A stretch of DNA of 12,948 nucleotides from JAALKW01 sp033791145 (lineage in GTDB: Bacteria > Pseudomonadota > Gammaproteobacteria > Legionellales > Legionellaceae), in assembly GCA_033791145.1 (NCBI GenBank), contig JASJHH010000120.1, positions 1 to 12,948 of the forward strand, written 5' to 3'. The position numbers and the translations under genes are program-made. Position 1 is the first letter of the stretch, and each line of letters opens with the position of its first letter. The notes under the pieces are model-generated. The model worked only from the letters and a program-made list of their open reading frames with translations, searched no databases and was not told the DNA's origin. Below, in pieces: positions 1-6,952 of the stretch.

Positions 1-732
1 AACTAAACCCATTAAAATAACTTGTGGCTTTGCATGAAGCATCTTCTTAAGTACATCAAGTGAGAATTTTTCAGGTGTTTTTCGATAAGCATCCTGAATT
101 AATAAAGCATCTTTTTTATACCTCTCAGCATTTAATTGTTGAATCAGATAAGTTTGATATTGTTGTAATTGCCTCACTTGCTTTTCATTTTCAACCGAAT
201 CACTGCTCTCAGGATGCTTTCGAATGGCTTTAATGGCTTTTGCTAGCATCGGTGCGCACTGAAAAAGACCTGCTTTCTCTGCATGCTTACCAAGCTTAAT
301 GGCCGAAGTCAGCTTTTCATCTATTAATGCTTGGTTCATAGATATAGCTTGCATTAATTCTTTTAATTTCAGTGCAGCTAATACAGTACCTGTACGACCA
401 AATCCTTCTCCGCAGTAAATGACTATTTTTTCATTAGGATTAGAGTCACCTATTTTAATACGATCATAAATTGCTTCAAAGTGCTCAATACTCGGCGATG
501 TAAAATCTTTTACTTGTTGCTCTATATATTCAATAGGAGGATGGCATTTTCCAGCAAGTTGCTTATCTACTTCATTCGGCTGCAAGCTAATTATCGTCGT
601 ATAATCATTCTTAGATAAAAATTGAAACACCTTTTCAGGTTTCTGACTCTCAAAACCGGGCCTTGCCATGCCTGCAATTTTGATATTTTTTCCAGCTATT
701 TTAAAATCAACTTCTCTGTAATTTTTAGGCAT
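1..732 (-). CDS. DUSP23-like dual-specificity/tyrosine phosphatase, C-terminus beyond the window
   Basis: The reading frame is open from an ATG at 732 to the left edge (244 codons seen, no stop), with an in-frame TAA 12 bases upstream of the ATG. The protein carries the Cys-phosphatase P-loop CGEGFGRTGT, with nucleophile Cys107 and Arg113. Asp76 in VKDFTSPS sits about 30 residues earlier, where the general acid of dual-specificity phosphatases lies. An N-terminal GMARPG and the segment around 170-193 (HPES...ENEKQV..LQQYQ) resemble the end of the human DUSP23 fold. Family knowledge predicts hydrolysis of phospho-Tyr/Ser/Thr or another phosphoester. Compared with DUSP23 there are roughly 25-30 extra residues between the P-loop helix and residue 170, and a further C-terminal region after 195. 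No signal peptide or membrane segment is visible. It does not belong to the adjacent pilus genes. A secreted host-directed role is possible but inferred only. Fold assignment is good; substrate unknown. Confidence 0.85.
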   Translation of the reverse strand, partial: MPKNYREVDFKIAGKNIKIAGMARPGFESQKPEKVFQFLSKNDYTTIISLQPNEVDKQLAGKCHPPIEYIEQQVKDFTSPSIEHFEAIYDRIKIGDSNPNEKIVIYCGEGFGRTGTVLAALKLKELMQAISMNQALIDEKLTSAIKLGKHAEKAGLFQCAPMLAKAIKAIRKHPESSDSVENEKQVRQLQQYQTYLIQQLNAERYKKDALLIQDAYRKTPEKFSLDVLKKMLHAKPQVILMGLV

Positions 733-742
733 AAAAGTCCAC

Positions 743-765
743 AATTAAATCTTCGTGATTTAATT
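743..765. repeat. AT-rich inverted repeat just upstream of the phosphatase gene
   Basis: A perfect 9-base inverted repeat (AATTAAATC and GATTTAATT) flanks a 5-base spacer. It lies between the pilX stop and the phosphatase ATG, ending 10 bases from that start. No run of T follows on the minus strand, so it does not look like an intrinsic terminator. It overlaps a consensus -10 box, so a protein-binding operator is one option; a chance AT-rich palindrome is another. Confidence 0.5.
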
Positions 766-768
766 ATA
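763..768 (-). promoter_or_regulatory. Possible -10 box for the phosphatase gene
   Basis: Read on the minus strand this is TATAAT, a perfect sigma-70 -10 match, about 30 bases upstream of the phosphatase ATG. No good -35 hexamer is present 16-18 bases further upstream, so the promoter would be weak, activated or spurious. Confidence 0.3.
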
Positions 769-784
769 GACAAAGTTTGAGTTG

Positions 785-1225
785 TTATGAGATATAGCGC
801 CAACTCATCAACCCTTTTGTTTTTGAAAATCGTAATATAATTTGCGTTTTTGGGTCAGCTTCTAATTGCACACCTATCACCCATTGCTTTTTTTGGGGTT
901 TCATTTGATTGATCCAATATTGATATCTGGTATTGTTTTTTGTCACCAGACAGCCACGCCCTGCATTTAACATGAGTAATGCATGATTCACATCTGAAAC
1001 CTCACTAAAGCAGCTTATTTTAGCCGTATTTAATCCATTTTCGCCAAGCTTGAAAGCGACAGCTTCTAGTTGATTAAATGCTTCATGATATGCATATGTT
1101 TTTTGATGCACTTTCGTATATAGCCATAAAGCGCGCTGCATCGAAAACATTAAAGCCGCAAGCAGGCTTAATAGAATAATAGTCGTGAGTAAAATCATGC
1201 CACACGCATGCCTATTTACATACAT
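785..1225 (-). CDS. pilX: PilX-like type IV pilus minor prepilin
   Basis: A 146-residue protein with a short leader ending in Ala-Cys-Gly at 7-9, the likely prepilin peptidase site. A hydrophobic helix (MILLTTIILLSLLAALMF) follows. The residue at +5 after Gly9 is Thr, not the usual Glu, as is common for PilX/GspK-type tip components. The remainder is a small polar domain with Cys72 and Cys92 that ends in a short strand with Arg and Trp. It is somewhat shorter than typical PilX. The ATG lies inside the end of pilW, overlapping it by 10 bases, which suggests translational coupling. PilX works with PilV, PilW and PilY1 to prime pilus assembly; no pilY1 or pilE follows here, because the next gene is a phosphatase. 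The assignment rests mainly on the N-terminal helix and position after pilW. Confidence 0.75.
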   Translation of the reverse strand: MYVNRHACGMILLTTIILLSLLAALMFSMQRALWLYTKVHQKTYAYHEAFNQLEAVAFKLGENGLNTAKISCFSEVSDVNHALLMLNAGRGCLVTKNNTRYQYWINQMKPQKKQWVIGVQLEADPKTQIILRFSKTKGLMSWRYIS

Positions 1226-1926
1226 GGCGTACGCATGTTTTCTTCTAGCACATAAGTATTCCCAAGCCTTGAAATCACTTTTATAATAATTTTTGAGTTA
1301 TCTAAATCAAATATAATATTTTTTACTTTTGTCATTAAATCAACACGGTGCTGCTGAATAAATAAGCCTTTAGATTGTTTTAAAAAAAAGGCTTCTGAAA
1401 CCCATTCACCGATATACACTTCAGGTGAATAATTAAATACTAAAGGTTTATTGAGGTGGATTAAAGAGCCCGCTTTTTGCATGCTATGCACTTCTGCATG
1501 GGTGCAATCTGCAATAATGACAGGCCTGTCTGGATTTAAGCTATTATTTTTGATATGTAACGTATCAGGTGTCAAAATATCTATGCGTTCAAAGCTTGTT
1601 TCGTCCATTTTGCGAATCAAAAGCTTTGGAATCTCACCTGATTGTATTTGAATCGCTTTTAATGCTGTATCTGGATTATCTCGTGTATCAATTACTTTAA
1701 GCTGATTAAGGCTTCTACAAGGCGTGAATCCTGCATGACGAATACGTGCACGCATTACATCAAACACCCATTGCAATTCAATGGTTTCGTCTAAAACCGC
1801 ATGAACATATTGATACTGTCGACTCACTGATAATAAATGCTGAATTAAAATCGTAATTAATAGCATGGAAATAAAAAAGCAAATTAATAACTCTGTTAGG
1901 CTAAAGCCGCGACTCAAATGCTTCAT
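1216..1926 (-). CDS. pilW: PilW-like type IV pilus minor prepilin
   Basis: A 236-residue prepilin. The leader MKHLSRG is followed by FSLTELLICFFISMLL, a class III signal with Gly at -1, Phe at +1 and Glu at +5, recognised by the PilD peptidase/methylase. Residues about 47-68 (LQWVFDVMRARIRHAGFTPC) match the pattern of the PilW family, where this stretch follows the helix and reads roughly as a basic 'DIRQAGY' segment. Members are inner-membrane-assembled minor pilins that initiate the pilus fibre. The ATG overlaps the stop of the upstream 45-codon prepilin stub as ATGA, and the 3' end overlaps pilX, so the three are probably translationally coupled. Its length is a little below the Pseudomonas protein. 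Confidence 0.88.
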   Translation of the reverse strand: MKHLSRGFSLTELLICFFISMLLITILIQHLLSVSRQYQYVHAVLDETIELQWVFDVMRARIRHAGFTPCRSLNQLKVIDTRDNPDTALKAIQIQSGEIPKLLIRKMDETSFERIDILTPDTLHIKNNSLNPDRPVIIADCTHAEVHSMQKAGSLIHLNKPLVFNYSPEVYIGEWVSEAFFLKQSKGLFIQQHRVDLMTKVKNIIFDLDNSKIIIKVISRLGNTYVLEENMRTPCM

Positions 1927-2060
1927 ATGACACGCACCTCAGCAATAGTGCGTGTTAATACCACTTGTTTTTTTAAAAGCAATAATGAGGCGCTCGAAAT
2001 TAAAACGAGACAAACCAGCACTTCAGTGAATGAAAAACCACGCTTCCTTGCATGCACCAT
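1923..2060 (-). CDS. PilV-like prepilin stub of 45 residues
   Basis: A short frame on the minus strand encodes leader MVHARKRG followed by FSFTEVLVCLVLISSASLLL, a textbook prepilin cleavage site with Gly8 at -1, Phe at +1 and Glu at +5, then a hydrophobic helix. About 17 further residues follow and a TGA stop overlaps the ATG of pilW (ATGA). PilV proteins normally have a globular C-terminal domain and well over 100 residues; here there is no room for one before pilW. The start lies 8 bases after the dehydratase stop, with no clear Shine-Dalgarno. It occupies the place of pilV in fimT-pilV-pilW-pilX clusters, so it is either a pilV reduced by internal deletion while keeping its junctions, or a genuine miniature prepilin. 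The ORF and motif are visible; function is uncertain. Confidence 0.7.
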   Translation of the reverse strand: MVHARKRGFSFTEVLVCLVLISSASLLLLKKQVVLTRTIAEVRVI

Positions 2061-2068
2061 ATATTACA

Positions 2069-3919
2069 TTATGCGAATTCAACGCACTCCTTTTTAAATT
2101 CAGGAACTAAACTTTGCAGCAAAATAATAATTTCATGATGCTCATGTGTATTACATGCCGTTTGAATCATTCGAAATGTTTCTGTTAATTCATCCCAATC
2201 CATTTGTCGAAAGCGCGCCTGTAAGAGTTTTTCATGCGCTGTTTGTGTGAGTTCTTCCGATGGATGAAATAATTCTTCAAACAATTTTTCGCCAGGCCTT
2301 AAACCTGTGTATTTAATTTGAATATCTGTACCAGGTTCTTTCCCCGCAAGTCGAATCATTTGTTCTGCAAGATAGGTGATTTTAATCGGCTCGCCCATAT
2401 CAAGCACAAAAATCTCACCTCCTTTGCCATTCACCATGGCTTGTAAAATCAGCCGACTCGCTTCAGGAATGGTCATAAAATAGCGCTGAATATCAGGATG
2501 CGTCACCGTTAGCGGTCCACCGGCTTCTAATTGTTTTTGAAACAAAGGCACAACACTACCTACAGAACCTAACACATTACCAAAACGCACCGTAATAAAT
2601 TGTGTATTGACACGCTCGTTCACATTTTGACAATAAATTTCAGCCACACGCTTGGTGGTTCCCATGACATTGGTTGGATTAACCGCTTTATCGGTTGAAA
2701 TTAAAATAAACTTTTCAACCTCCATCGCAATACTGGCTTCCGCCACAATACGCGTACCCAACACATTATTTCGCACAGCCACTCGCGCCTGATGCTCAAG
2801 CATTGGCACTTGTTTATAAGCTGCTGCATGAAACACAATAGCCGGTCTAAACTGCTCAAACACGGCTTGAATTGCGATACCATCAACAACACTGACCAAA
2901 GCCGTTTGAATTTTTATTTCTGGAAATTTTAGCGTTAGCTCTTGCTCTATATGGTATAAATTGGCTTCGCTATTATCCAAAAGCATTAAGTCGCTTGGCT
3001 GTAACATGGCAATCTGCCTGCACAGCTCAGAGCCAATAGAACCTCCTGATCCGGTCACCAAAATCGTGCGATTTTGAATACTTTCTTCGATTTTATCCCA
3101 TTCAAGATCAACCTGATCGCGCCCCAACAAATCTTCAATTTTAACGGTTTTCAGTGCATTAATTTCCACACGTCCAGAAGTCATCGCGGCCAAACTCGGT
3201 AAGGTTCGAAAAGGCACATGACAATTTTCACAGTAATTGACAATACGTCGCATATCAGCAGAACCTACTGATGGAATAGCAATCACGATTAAATCAGCGC
3301 CTGTTTGTACAACAAGTTCTGGCAACTGCGGCACGGTACCAAGCACACGCACACCATGCACTTCAAGCCCTCGTTTTTTACGACCATCATCTACAATGCC
3401 AATCGGTACATATTTTTTTGTGCGCTTCATTTCACGAATTAAGCCTTCACCAGCACTTCCTGCACCAACAATTAAAACACGCTGTATGGTTTCAGACACA
3501 TCTGAGCGCTTACTCCAGTTATCCGACTGATGCCGTAAAAAAAGACGCGCACCACATAACAAGCTAATTAGCATTAAAGCGTAGAGCGGTAAAATCGATA
3601 TGGGTACAACTTGGAACCATGAAAAGGCATAAAATACAGGAATAGCCACAGATGCTGCTGTTAAAACAGATTTTAAGATGCGCGCGACGTCATTCAGTGA
3701 CGAAAAGCGCCACAATCCACGATACACTCTAAAGCCATAATAAGCAGCCACCTGAATCCCAAACAGGGCAAGCAATGGCTGCCAATCTGAAATCAAAATA
3801 GGCTGACTGTATATAAACTCGGAGGCCAGAAACCAAGCCACTGGAATGGCTAAAATATCAAATGCAATCACAGGTAATTTTAAATAAACCTTTTGAAAAA
3901 AAGAAACGTCATGCTCCAT
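2069..3919 (-). CDS. Membrane-bound nucleotide-sugar 4,6-dehydratase of the WbpM/CapD/PglF family
   Basis: A 616-residue protein of the full-length (roughly 600-660 residue) FlaA1/CapD group. Four hydrophobic segments occupy about residues 11-125. A first Rossmann-like domain has VGAGSAGEG at 151-159. The C-terminal extended-SDR catalytic domain begins with TGSGGSIGSE at 289-298 (NAD(P)-binding). Further motifs are HAAAYKQVPMLE (364-375), STDKA (408-412) and MGTTK (419-423), where Met replaces the usual SDR tyrosine, as known in this family. Relatives convert UDP-GlcNAc to UDP-4-keto-6-deoxy-GlcNAc at the inner membrane, feeding O-antigen, capsule or protein glycosylation; the exact sugar here is unknown. 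The downstream prepilin stub starts 8 bases after its stop, suggesting one transcript. The ATG at 3919 is preceded by AGAGGG about 10 bases away. Confidence 0.92.
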   Translation of the reverse strand: MEHDVSFFQKVYLKLPVIAFDILAIPVAWFLASEFIYSQPILISDWQPLLALFGIQVAAYYGFRVYRGLWRFSSLNDVARILKSVLTAASVAIPVFYAFSWFQVVPISILPLYALMLISLLCGARLFLRHQSDNWSKRSDVSETIQRVLIVGAGSAGEGLIREMKRTKKYVPIGIVDDGRKKRGLEVHGVRVLGTVPQLPELVVQTGADLIVIAIPSVGSADMRRIVNYCENCHVPFRTLPSLAAMTSGRVEINALKTVKIEDLLGRDQVDLEWDKIEESIQNRTILVTGSGGSIGSELCRQIAMLQPSDLMLLDNSEANLYHIEQELTLKFPEIKIQTALVSVVDGIAIQAVFEQFRPAIVFHAAAYKQVPMLEHQARVAVRNNVLGTRIVAEASIAMEVEKFILISTDKAVNPTNVMGTTKRVAEIYCQNVNERVNTQFITVRFGNVLGSVGSVVPLFQKQLEAGGPLTVTHPDIQRYFMTIPEASRLILQAMVNGKGGEIFVLDMGEPIKITYLAEQMIRLAGKEPGTDIQIKYTGLRPGEKLFEELFHPSEELTQTAHEKLLQARFRQMDWDELTETFRMIQTACNTHEHHEIIILLQSLVPEFKKECVEFA

Positions 3920-3924
3920 GCCGA

Positions 3925-3942
3925 TTATTCCCTCTTATTCCC
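3925..3942. repeat. Tandem TTATTCCC pair upstream of the dehydratase
   Basis: TTATTCCC occurs twice at 3925-3932 and 3935-3942, with centres 10 bases apart, about one helical turn. On the minus strand it reads GGGAATAA twice, just before the dehydratase ATG, and one copy supplies the AGAGGG that may act as ribosome binding site. It could be a binding site for a regulator or chance. Confidence 0.35.
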
Positions 3943-3989
3943 TTTTGTGTATCTTACTACATAATTGAAGTGTCGCGCAGCTTAAATAG

Positions 3990-4017
3990 TTGCACTAATG
4001 TGGTTATATACTACACT
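3990..4017 (+). promoter_or_regulatory. Candidate sigma-70 promoter for the plus-strand orphan gene
   Basis: TTGCAC (3990-3995) and TACACT (4012-4017) are separated by 16 bases, each with two mismatches to consensus, in a very AT-rich divergent region. Transcription would begin near 4024, leaving a short leader before the ATG at 4050 or 4071. Assigned by eye only. Confidence 0.35.
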
Positions 4018-4049
4018 TTATATACATATAAAATACATTTGGTGTGTTT

Positions 4050-4799
4050 ATGGTTAGTCTATATCGAGCAATGACAATTACAGTCGACCAGCAAGATGTT
4101 ATCTTCAATAATGTATTAACATCAACGCATGTTTCTTCGGAGCAAAAAATAAAGGCTTATGAGTATCTAAAGCATGAACTCATACAAGAAATAGATGCTT
4201 ATATGTTAAAAAAAGAAAACAAACCCAAAAGCCTTCAAAAAGCAGGTGCATTAAAACAAAAACTGCTAGATGATGATTTTAAAGGGTTCTTCCAAACCCT
4301 TGCTGTACACCAAAAAAGCCGCAGAAGCCAAACCGAATCATCTCTTTCAGCGCACCTTGCCGTTGGATTTAGGCATGCAGCAGAAGCTTTTTGTGTGAAT
4401 GTATTGCCTACAAAAGTTCTTTGGGAATCAAGAGGCCGGCATGAACACAAAGTTTTGCCAAAAAAAATACTCTCTGACGGATTAAAAGCAACAAAAAAAG
4501 CGTCTAAACAGTTGCAAGATGCTAGAAACGACATACAAAGCAATTTGTATGAAGAAAAAAACAAGCAAATAAAAAATAAAGAATTTAAAGCCAAAAGAGT
4601 CAATCCAAAACTGACCAGTGGTAAAAAAAATCAAAATACAAAAATAGCTAAGACTTATAAGCAAGAAATTCGTGAAGCTAAAAAAGATAGAATGAAAACT
4701 TTCAAAAACTTAAAGTCTGAGCTAGAAAAAGACATGAAAAAAAATCTTCCAAGCATTAAAGAAGAAAGCCCTAAACAATCATCCCCTCGTAAGGGTTAA
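4050..4799 (+). CDS. Hypothetical basic, coiled-coil-prone protein (possible secreted protein)
   Basis: I do not recognise this 249-residue protein. The N-terminal half is mixed helical (KIKAYEYLKHELIQEIDAY) with a small hydrophobic, His-containing stretch near 100-125. From about residue 140 it is very rich in Lys, Glu and Asn, with heptad-like segments, and it ends in a Lys/Glu/Ser/Pro tail (IKEESPKQSSPRKG). No signal peptide or transmembrane segment is seen. The coding strand is strikingly A-rich, unlike neighbouring genes. Three starts are possible: GTG 4044, ATG 4050 (GGTG five bases upstream) and ATG 4071; I chose 4050, but 4071 gives a more ordinary N-terminus. It is a lone plus-strand gene between two minus-strand units and overlaps the convergent recD2 by 21 bases. 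The charged tail with Glu and Ser would fit a type IV effector signal, which is inference only. Confidence 0.7.
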   Translation: MVSLYRAMTITVDQQDVIFNNVLTSTHVSSEQKIKAYEYLKHELIQEIDAYMLKKENKPKSLQKAGALKQKLLDDDFKGFFQTLAVHQKSRRSQTESSLSAHLAVGFRHAAEAFCVNVLPTKVLWESRGRHEHKVLPKKILSDGLKATKKASKQLQDARNDIQSNLYEEKNKQIKNKEFKAKRVNPKLTSGKKNQNTKIAKTYKQEIREAKKDRMKTFKNLKSELEKDMKKNLPSIKEESPKQSSPRKG

Positions 4800-6935
4800 A
4801 CGCTCTGACAACTTAGTCAAGCGGTTGGCTTCTTTATTATTATGCACGGCCATGCCAATGGCTTTTTTTTGGCCGATTAAAACCACTCGGCTTTTACCGC
4901 GCGTAATGCCTGTATATAATAAATTACGGGCCAGTAACGTAAAATGCTGGGTTGCAAGCGGCATGACCACCACAGGAAATTCTGAGCCTTGTGATTTGTG
5001 AATGCTAATCGCATACGCTAAATTCACTTCATCTAATTCATTCACACCATAGGTTTTTAAGCTGCCATCAAAATTTATTTTTATCTCAGCTTCTTCTAAA
5101 TCAACGCTTTCAATCAAGCCAATATCGCCGTTAAATACATCTTTATCGTAATTATTACGCATTTGTATGACTTTATCACCCGGTGCATACACCGAGCCAA
5201 ATCGCTCAATCTTAGGCGTTGCATGACCGTTTAGTTCGGCTTGCAGTGCGATATTTAAACTTCTCGCACCCAGTCCTCCCCGATTCATTGGTGTGAGTAC
5301 TTGAATATCACGCACTGGGTCATATCCATAACGTTTAGATAAACGACGGGTCACAACCTCTATTAGCTTGGCGTGAATTTCCTCTGGCGTTTCGGTATAT
5401 AAAGTAAAAAAATCACTCTTCGGCGAATCATATGACAATGGCATTCGGCCTTCATTCACGCGATGCGCGTTCACAATAATATGAGAATGTGCGGCTTGCC
5501 TGAAAATTTCAGTAAGCCTTACTGTTGCTATCACGCCTGATGCAATTAAATCAGATAACACAGCACCTGAACCCACCGATGGCAACTGATCAATATCACC
5601 GACAAAAATCACAGCGGCATCAAGCGGTATGGCTTTTAGTAAGTGATTAAGTAATACAATATCAATCATCGATGCTTCATCGATAATTAAAACATCAAGC
5701 GGTAGTAAATTATTTTGATTATGCTTAAATCCGTACGTTTTCATATCAAAATCAAGCAAGCGATGAATGGTTTTGGCCTCCATTCGCGTTGTTTCTGTGA
5801 GACGCTTTGCTGCACGCCCTGTCGGTGCACAAAGGCCTATTCTTAAAGATTTAGCCTCAATAATACCGAGCAAGCTCTTCACAATGGTCGTTTTACCAAC
5901 ACCTGGCCCACCGGTCATGATGGCAAGCTTTGATTTTAAAACCACCTCAATCGCTTCACGCTGTGAGTCTGAAAGTTCTAACGCTGTTTGTTTTTCAACC
6001 CAGGGAATTACTTTGTCTGAATCAATCACACCCCAAGGCGGACTGCCTGTATTGAGTCGTTTTAACTGCGCTGCTGCCCTGGTTTCTGCGGTATAGAGTG
6101 ATATTGGATAAATACAAGGCATATCTTGGATGCTATCTTCAACTAAGCGCTCTTCTTTCATTTCTTCTTCGAGTGCGCGTTCAATCACAGCTTCAGGAAT
6201 TTCAAGCAGTTCAACGCTTGCTTTGATTAATTTGGTGCGTTCAGCAGCACAGTGCCCCTTATCACATAATGCTTGTAATACATGACTCACGCCTGCTTGT
6301 GCTCGCATTAACGAATCTTTTGCAATACCAAGCTTTTCAGCTAAATTATCTGCTGTTTTAAAGCCAATGCCATGAATATCTTGTGCGAGCCGATAAGGAT
6401 TTTCTTCAACGATTTGAACGGCTTTATCACCATACGTCTTATAAATTCTAACCGAGCGCGCAGTGCCTACACCATGCCCATGCAAAAAAACCATAATGCC
6501 ACGAATTGCTTTTTGTTCTGCCCAGGCGGATAACACCCTATCTTTTCTTTTTTTACCAATGCCTACAAGCGTTAATAAACGCTCAGGGGTTTCTTCAATC
6601 ACATCAAACACCGCTTCACCAAAAGCTTGCACTAATTTTTTAGCAAAATGTGGACCAATGCCTTTGACCATGCCTGAGCCTAGGTACTTTTCAATGCCTT
6701 CAAGTGTTGTGGGCTGAACCGCTTTTAAATAATCTGCTTTAAATTGTAAACCATGCTTTTTATCGTTGATCCAAATACCGCGACATTCGATGTATTCACC
6801 CGCTGTAATCGATGGCGCTGAGCCAATCACCGTCACAACATCTCGATGTCCTTTGACTTTAGTACGCAACACACAAAAGCCTGTGGCTTCACTGTGAAAC
6901 GTCACGCGTTCAATCGCGCCTTGTAAGTGCTCCAT
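4779..6935 (-). CDS. recD2: RecD2-type SF1B DNA helicase
   Basis: A 718-residue helicase of the RecD2 group, found in bacteria as a stand-alone protein without RecBC. The N-terminal domain (about 1-75) resembles the OB-like YrrC N-terminus. Helix-hairpin-helix segments follow (GMVKGIGPHFAKKL, LTLVGIGKKR, DIHGIGFKTADNLA; about 88-200). The helicase core has Walker A GGPGVGKTT (342-350), motif II IIDEAS (417-422), motif III GDIDQLPSVG (446-455), NGDIG (602-606), and the C-terminal UvrD-like AYAISIHKSQGSEFP (640-654) and YTGITRGKSR (674-683). RecD2 unwinds DNA 5'-to-3' and acts in repair. The start at 6935 lacks a clear Shine-Dalgarno but matches the family N-terminus. It follows the YbgI gene by 17 bases and overlaps the convergent orphan gene at its 3' end. 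All core motifs are intact. Confidence 0.95.
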   Translation of the reverse strand: MEHLQGAIERVTFHSEATGFCVLRTKVKGHRDVVTVIGSAPSITAGEYIECRGIWINDKKHGLQFKADYLKAVQPTTLEGIEKYLGSGMVKGIGPHFAKKLVQAFGEAVFDVIEETPERLLTLVGIGKKRKDRVLSAWAEQKAIRGIMVFLHGHGVGTARSVRIYKTYGDKAVQIVEENPYRLAQDIHGIGFKTADNLAEKLGIAKDSLMRAQAGVSHVLQALCDKGHCAAERTKLIKASVELLEIPEAVIERALEEEMKEERLVEDSIQDMPCIYPISLYTAETRAAAQLKRLNTGSPPWGVIDSDKVIPWVEKQTALELSDSQREAIEVVLKSKLAIMTGGPGVGKTTIVKSLLGIIEAKSLRIGLCAPTGRAAKRLTETTRMEAKTIHRLLDFDMKTYGFKHNQNNLLPLDVLIIDEASMIDIVLLNHLLKAIPLDAAVIFVGDIDQLPSVGSGAVLSDLIASGVIATVRLTEIFRQAAHSHIIVNAHRVNEGRMPLSYDSPKSDFFTLYTETPEEIHAKLIEVVTRRLSKRYGYDPVRDIQVLTPMNRGGLGARSLNIALQAELNGHATPKIERFGSVYAPGDKVIQMRNNYDKDVFNGDIGLIESVDLEEAEIKINFDGSLKTYGVNELDEVNLAYAISIHKSQGSEFPVVVMPLATQHFTLLARNLLYTGITRGKSRVVLIGQKKAIGMAVHNNKEANRLTKLSERLTLTRG

Positions 6936-6952
6936 AAATTATTGCTTATTAT

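Noticed and set aside
1451..1651. Plus-strand open frame opposite pilW
   Set aside because: It is antisense to a well-supported prepilin gene and shows no motif or ribosome binding site.
3237..3530. Plus-strand open frame opposite the dehydratase
   Set aside because: It lies opposite the Rossmann-domain coding region and its Pro/Thr/Ser-rich product looks like a reverse-strand shadow.
4235..4603. Minus-strand open frame opposite the orphan coiled-coil gene
   Set aside because: The Cys/Phe/Leu-rich product is what an A-rich coding strand yields when read in reverse; no start signals were seen. Because the plus-strand gene is itself unassigned, this rejection is less certain than the others.
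4783..4794. Small hairpin (CCCT...AGGG) at the recD2/orphan convergent end as a bidirectional terminator
   Set aside because: Only four paired bases and no U-tract on either side; too weak to support.
5767..6096. Plus-strand open frame inside recD2
   Set aside because: It is antisense to the Walker A and neighbouring motifs of an intact helicase.
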